10,866 nt of DNA from Clostridia bacterium (GTDB lineage: Bacteria > Bacillota > Clostridia > Christensenellales > Borkfalkiaceae). Shown in pieces: positions 6,439 to 10,866 of the stretch (positions within the stretch are counted from its first letter, which is position 1; the number at the start of each line of letters is the position of its first letter). The DNA is taken from the NCBI GenBank assembly GCA_029063275.1, contig JAIDOO010000357.1:1-10866 (forward strand), given 5' to 3'. Both the position numbers and the translations under genes were made by a program. The notes beneath the pieces are model-generated. The model was not told the DNA's origin. It did not search any database and saw only the letters and a list, made by a program, of their open reading frames with translations.

Positions 6439-6473
6439 AAAAAAATGCAGGATTTAAAGTCCTGCATTTTTTT
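6439..6473. terminator. intrinsic terminator of the DUF368 gene, symmetric
   Basis: A perfect 14-bp inverted repeat (6439-6452 with 6460-6473) has core ATGCAGGA/TCCTGCAT and a 7-base loop. It is flanked by A7 on the left and T7 on the right, so it has a strong U tract on either strand. It begins one base after the TGA stop of the DUF368 gene and could also stop minus-strand read-through from rpoC. Confidence 0.92.
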
Positions 6474-6510
6474 ACGCCGTACAAATTATAAATACTGTTT
6501 ATAACAAAAT

Positions 6511-6536
6511 AACGCCCCGCCGTAAGGCGGGGCGTT
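6511..6536 (-). terminator. rpoC terminator
   Basis: A perfect 11-bp G+C-rich stem, AACGCCCCGCC (6511-6521) with GGCGGGGCGTT (6526-6536), closes on the four-base loop GTAA (TTAC when read on the minus strand). On the minus strand it is followed by ATTTTGTTAT, and it starts 9 bases after the rpoC stop, so it probably ends the rpoBC transcript. Confidence 0.85.
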
Positions 6537-6545
6537 TAATTTTAG

Positions 6546-9500
6546 TTATTCTTCTTCGGGTCTTACTACGCTGTTAAAGTTTGTATTCAGTACGGGGGAC
6601 ATATTTTTATATTCTTTTACGCCCGTACCCGCGGGAATAAGCTTACCGATAATAACGTTTTCTTTAAGACCTAAGAGAGGGTCAACCTTGTTTTTGATAG
6701 CCGCGTCGGTGAGTACCCTTGCGGTTTCCTGGAAGGACGCCGCCGACAGGAACGAGTCGGTAGACAGCGCCGCCTTGGTTATTCCCAAAAGCACGCGCTT
6801 TTGGAGTGCGGGCGTTCCGCCGCCTTCGATAGCCTTGCGGTTTTCTTCCTCTACCGTGAACATATCCACCGTTTCGCCGGGGAGAAGCTCGGTTGAGCCT
6901 GCGCTCTCTATTCTTACCTTTCTGAGCATCTGGCGGACGATAATTTCAACGTGCTTGTCGTTTATATCAACGCCCTGCGAGCGGTAAACGGACTGAACCT
7001 GTTCGAGTATATAGTCCTGTACACCCTTGACGCCCGAAATTCTTAAAATATCCTGAGGATATACCGAGCCTGCGTTGAGTACGTCGCCGGGCTGAACGGT
7101 GTCGCCCGTTTTAACGTGCAGTTCCGCATTGAAAGGCAGGGTGTATTCCTTTTTCAGTTCCTTTGTAACCGCGTCGCGGATAACGACGTGTTTTAAGTTA
7201 TCCTTGTCGTCGACGGTAACGATACCAGAAACCTCGCAAAGGGTTGCACAGCCCTTTGGTTTGCGCGCTTCGAAAAGCTCTTCTACACGGGGAAGACCCT
7301 GCGTAATGTCGCCCGTCGCCGCAATACCGCCCGTATGGAAGGTACGCATGGTAAGCTGGGTACCGGGTTCGCCGATTGACTGAGCCGCGATAACGCCGAC
7401 CGCTTCGCCCGGCTGTACGGGCGTGTTGGTAGCCATATTTTTACCGTAGCACTTTGCACAAACTCCGTAGCGTGAATTACAACTGAATACCGAACGGATT
7501 GAAACCTGTTCTATTCCCGCGTTCACAATCTCTTTTGCAAGCGCGTCGGTTACGAAGTGATTCTGTTCTACGATTACTTTGCCGTTTTTGTCCTTTACGT
7601 CCTCTGCGACAAATCTGCCCTGAATTCTGTCCTCAAGACCTTCGATAACTTCGCCGTTGGGTCCGATAATCGCCTTAACGACCATACCGCGGGGCTTTTT
7701 GCATCCCGCCATACAATCCTCTTCTCTTACGATTACGTCCTGCGAAACGTCTACAAGCCTACGGGTAAGATAACCCGAGTCAGCAGTCTTTAACGCGGTA
7801 TCCGCAAGACCTTTACGTCCGCCGTGCGATGAAATGAAGTATTCGAGAACGGAAAGTCCCTGCCTGAAACAGGATTTAACGGGAACTTCGATCTTTTTAC
7901 CCTGAGGGTTAACCATCAGTCCGCGCATACCCGAAAGCTGTTTCATCTGGTCGATTGAACCGCGGGCGCCTGAGTCCGCCATCATCCAGATGGGGTTGAA
8001 CTTATCGAGCGATTTTTTCAATGCGTCGGTTACCTGGTCGGTAGCTTCGTCCCACGCGCTGATTACCGCGTTGTAACGCTCTTCCTCGCGCAAAAGTCCG
8101 CGCTGGTACTTCTTTTCAATCTGGATAACCTTCTTTTCGGTTTCTGCAACGATTTCCTTTTTAGCGTCGGGAATGTGCATATCGAAAACTGAAGTGGTTA
8201 TAGCGCCGATTGTCGAGTACTTATAGCCGAGGGTCTTGATTTTATCGAGAACGTCAGCCGCTCTGGGCGCGCCGCCAGTCTTGAAGCAACGCTCAACGAT
8301 TTTGCCGAGCTGTTTTTTGCCGACTGCGACAGCCGAGCCCAAAAACTCGTAAGAAATTTCGTATTTAAGATAATCCTGCTTGTTCTTTCTTTCGACAAAG
8401 CCCAAATCCTGCGGCATATTCGAGTTGAATATAATTCTGCCGACAGTCGTTCTTACTCTGCCCTGAACCGTTTCGCCGTCGGGAGTTACGACCGAACGTC
8501 TGACGTAAATTTCGTCCTGCATATGAACGAGCTTCATCTGGTAAGCCATCAAAGCCTCGTCCTCGGAGATATAGGCGTTTGCCACATACTTCTCCGCGCC
8601 CTCGTCCTTTTCGCCGCACTCGTAATATCTGTCGCCGCCCCAACGGTAATATTTGCCGTCCTCGCGGCGGATAATCGTCAGATAGTAAGCGCCCAAAACC
8701 ATATCCTGTGCAGGCTGCATAACGGGCTTGCCGTCGGACAGCTTTAAGATATTGTTGGAGGACAGCATCAAAAATCTCGCTTCCGCCTGCGCTTCAACGG
8801 ACAGAGGAACGTGTACCGCCATCTGGTCGCCGTCGAAGTCCGCGTTAAACGCGGTACATACCAAGGGGTGAATTTTGATAGCTCTGCCTTCGATTAATAC
8901 GGGCTCGAACGCCTGAATCGAAAGTCTGTGGAGCGTGGGCGCACGGTTTAAAAGCACGGGGTGCTCTTTGATAACCTGTTCCAAAACGTCCCAAACGAGG
9001 GGTTTAGCCTTTTCTACTGTGCGCTTTGCGCTCTTGATATTGTGGCACTGTCCGCTTTCGACAAGCTTTTTCATAACAAAAGGCTTGAAAAGCTCGATAG
9101 CCATTTCCTTGGGAAGTCCGCACTGGTAAAGTCTGAGTTCGGGACCTACGACGATAACCGAACGTCCCGAGTAGTCGACACGCTTTCCTAAAAGGTTCTG
9201 ACGGAATCTGCCCTGCTTACCGCGAAGCATTCCCGACAGAGATTTAAGCTCTCTGTTGGAAGGACCCGAAAGCGCCTTGCCGCGTCTGCCGTTATCGATA
9301 AGCGCGTCAACGGCTTCCTGCAACATTCTCTTTTCGTTTTTAACGATCATATCGGGCGCGCCAAGCTCCATCATTCTCTTCAAACGGTTGTTGCGGTTGA
9401 TAACGCGCCTGTACAAGTCGTTTAAGTCGGAGGAAGCAAATCTGCCGCCGTCAAGCTGAACCATAGGACGAAGCTCGGGGGGAAGCACGGGAAGAACGGT

Positions 9501-10202
9501 CAAAACCATCCATTCGGGGCGGTTTCCGCTCTTTCTGAACGATTCGAGAATTTCTATTCTCTTGACAGCTTTAACGCGCTTTTGCGCCGCCGTGCTGGTG
9601 TCTATGATTTTCTTAGTTTCTTCACATTCTTTGTCGAGGTCTACCGCCATTAAAAGCTCGCGGATAGCTTCCGCGCCCATTCCGACTTTAAGACCGGTTG
9701 TTTCGCTTTCGCCGTATTTTTCCTCGATTTCGCGGAGCTCTTTGTCGTTGATAACCTGCTTGTATTCGAGCACGGGCACCGTGCCGGGATCGATTACGAC
9801 GTAAGCCGCAAAGTAGATTACCTGTTCAAGCGCTTTGGGGCTCATATCGAGGATAAGACCTATCCTCGAAGGCACGCCGCGGAAGTACCAGATGTGCGAT
9901 ACGGGAGCGGCAAGCTCTATATGACCCATTCTTTCGCGCCTTACTTTTGCGCGTGTTACTTCAACACCGCACTTTTCGCAGGTGATGCCCTTGTAACGGA
10001 TTCTCTTATACTTTCCGCAATGGCATTCCCAGTCCTTCATCGGTCCGAAGATACGCTCGCAGAAAAGTCCGTCTTTTTCGGGCTTCTGGGTTCTGTAATT
10101 TATGGTTTCGGGCTTGGTTACCTCGCCCTTGGAAAGTTCCCTGATTTTTTCCGGGGAAGCTACGCTGATTTTGATAGAACTGAAATCGTTTAACTCAAAC
10201 AT
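6546..10202 (-). CDS. rpoC: DNA-directed RNA polymerase subunit beta'
   Basis: A full-length 1218-residue beta' subunit of the core transcription enzyme. The N-terminal zinc ribbon has C60, C62, C75 and C78. The active-site Mg motif NADFDGDQ at 453-460 gives D455, D457 and D459. The bridge helix region [17 protein letters not shown] lies at about 788-804, the second zinc site uses C830, C908, C915 and C918, and the trigger loop contains TMRTFHTGG at 951-959. A segment of about 38 residues (512-549, [13 protein letters not shown] and following) replaces a shorter stretch in Bacillus, a small lineage insertion. The start is fixed by GGGAGGT at 10209-10215. It lies 14 bases after the rpoB stop, as expected for a joint transcript, but is followed by a terminator rather than by ribosomal protein genes. 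Confidence 0.99.
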   Translation of the reverse strand: MFELNDFSSIKISVASPEKIRELSKGEVTKPETINYRTQKPEKDGLFCERIFGPMKDWECHCGKYKRIRYKGITCEKCGVEVTRAKVRRERMGHIELAAPVSHIWYFRGVPSRIGLILDMSPKALEQVIYFAAYVVIDPGTVPVLEYKQVINDKELREIEEKYGESETTGLKVGMGAEAIRELLMAVDLDKECEETKKIIDTSTAAQKRVKAVKRIEILESFRKSGNRPEWMVLTVLPVLPPELRPMVQLDGGRFASSDLNDLYRRVINRNNRLKRMMELGAPDMIVKNEKRMLQEAVDALIDNGRRGKALSGPSNRELKSLSGMLRGKQGRFRQNLLGKRVDYSGRSVIVVGPELRLYQCGLPKEMAIELFKPFVMKKLVESGQCHNIKSAKRTVEKAKPLVWDVLEQVIKEHPVLLNRAPTLHRLSIQAFEPVLIEGRAIKIHPLVCTAFNADFDGDQMAVHVPLSVEAQAEARFLMLSSNNILKLSDGKPVMQPAQDMVLGAYYLTIIRREDGKYYRWGGDRYYECGEKDEGAEKYVANAYISEDEALMAYQMKLVHMQDEIYVRRSVVTPDGETVQGRVRTTVGRIIFNSNMPQDLGFVERKNKQDYLKYEISYEFLGSAVAVGKKQLGKIVERCFKTGGAPRAADVLDKIKTLGYKYSTIGAITTSVFDMHIPDAKKEIVAETEKKVIQIEKKYQRGLLREEERYNAVISAWDEATDQVTDALKKSLDKFNPIWMMADSGARGSIDQMKQLSGMRGLMVNPQGKKIEVPVKSCFRQGLSVLEYFISSHGGRKGLADTALKTADSGYLTRRLVDVSQDVIVREEDCMAGCKKPRGMVVKAIIGPNGEVIEGLEDRIQGRFVAEDVKDKNGKVIVEQNHFVTDALAKEIVNAGIEQVSIRSVFSCNSRYGVCAKCYGKNMATNTPVQPGEAVGVIAAQSIGEPGTQLTMRTFHTGGIAATGDITQGLPRVEELFEARKPKGCATLCEVSGIVTVDDKDNLKHVVIRDAVTKELKKEYTLPFNAELHVKTGDTVQPGDVLNAGSVYPQDILRISGVKGVQDYILEQVQSVYRSQGVDINDKHVEIIVRQMLRKVRIESAGSTELLPGETVDMFTVEEENRKAIEGGGTPALQKRVLLGITKAALSTDSFLSAASFQETARVLTDAAIKNKVDPLLGLKENVIIGKLIPAGTGVKEYKNMSPVLNTNFNSVVRPEEE

Positions 10203-10216
10203 TTTTTAACCTCCCT

Positions 10217-10866
<650 letters not shown>

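Overview
The window looks like a chromosomal segment of an uncultured, endospore-forming, probably anaerobic member of the Bacillota (Clostridia sense). The evidence is a CotF-type spore coat gene with a small companion gene, a ferredoxin of the EFR1 type, strong AAGGAGG-like ribosome binding sites, Clostridia-like RpoB/RpoC, and moderate G+C. No mobile elements, CRISPR arrays, tRNA or rRNA genes were seen. No gene-free stretch exceeds 168 bases.

Layout, left to right. (1) Positions 1-2315, plus strand: a tightly coupled run luxS - ung - apgM-like, each junction a 4-base ATGA overlap. It probably continues an operon that starts left of the window, and it ends at a strong hairpin (2321-2351). 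(2) Positions 2357-2841, minus strand: two small spore coat genes, convergent with the luxS run and sharing its terminator. (3) Positions 2842-3009: a divergent control region with a textbook sigma-A promoter reading right, a perfect 8-bp palindrome upstream of it, and a second inverted repeat in the coat-gene leader. (4) Positions 3010-5465, plus strand: a two-gene unit. The first gene encodes an extended short-chain dehydrogenase fused to a C-terminal C-x3-H...C-x2-C zinc-finger-like domain. The second encodes a flavodoxin-like/2x[4Fe-4S] EFR1-family protein. This is the best candidate for an undescribed system. (5) Positions 5550-6437, plus strand: a DUF368 (PopT-type) polyprenyl-phosphate transporter whose start has no Shine-Dalgarno sequence and a TATAAT box only 11 bases upstream. 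(6) Positions 6439-6536: two strong terminator hairpins between convergent genes. (7) Positions 6546-10866, minus strand: complete rpoC and the 3' part of rpoB.

How the parts relate. LuxS belongs to S-adenosylmethionine by-product recycling, Ung to base-excision repair, and the ApgM-like protein either to glycolysis or to threonine synthesis; their grouping gives no obvious single pathway. The dehydrogenase/EFR1 pair suggests a redox step in which an NAD(P)-binding enzyme and a ferredoxin/flavodoxin carrier cooperate on an unknown substrate. The rpoBC pair is cut off from the usual downstream ribosomal genes by terminators and by convergent popT.
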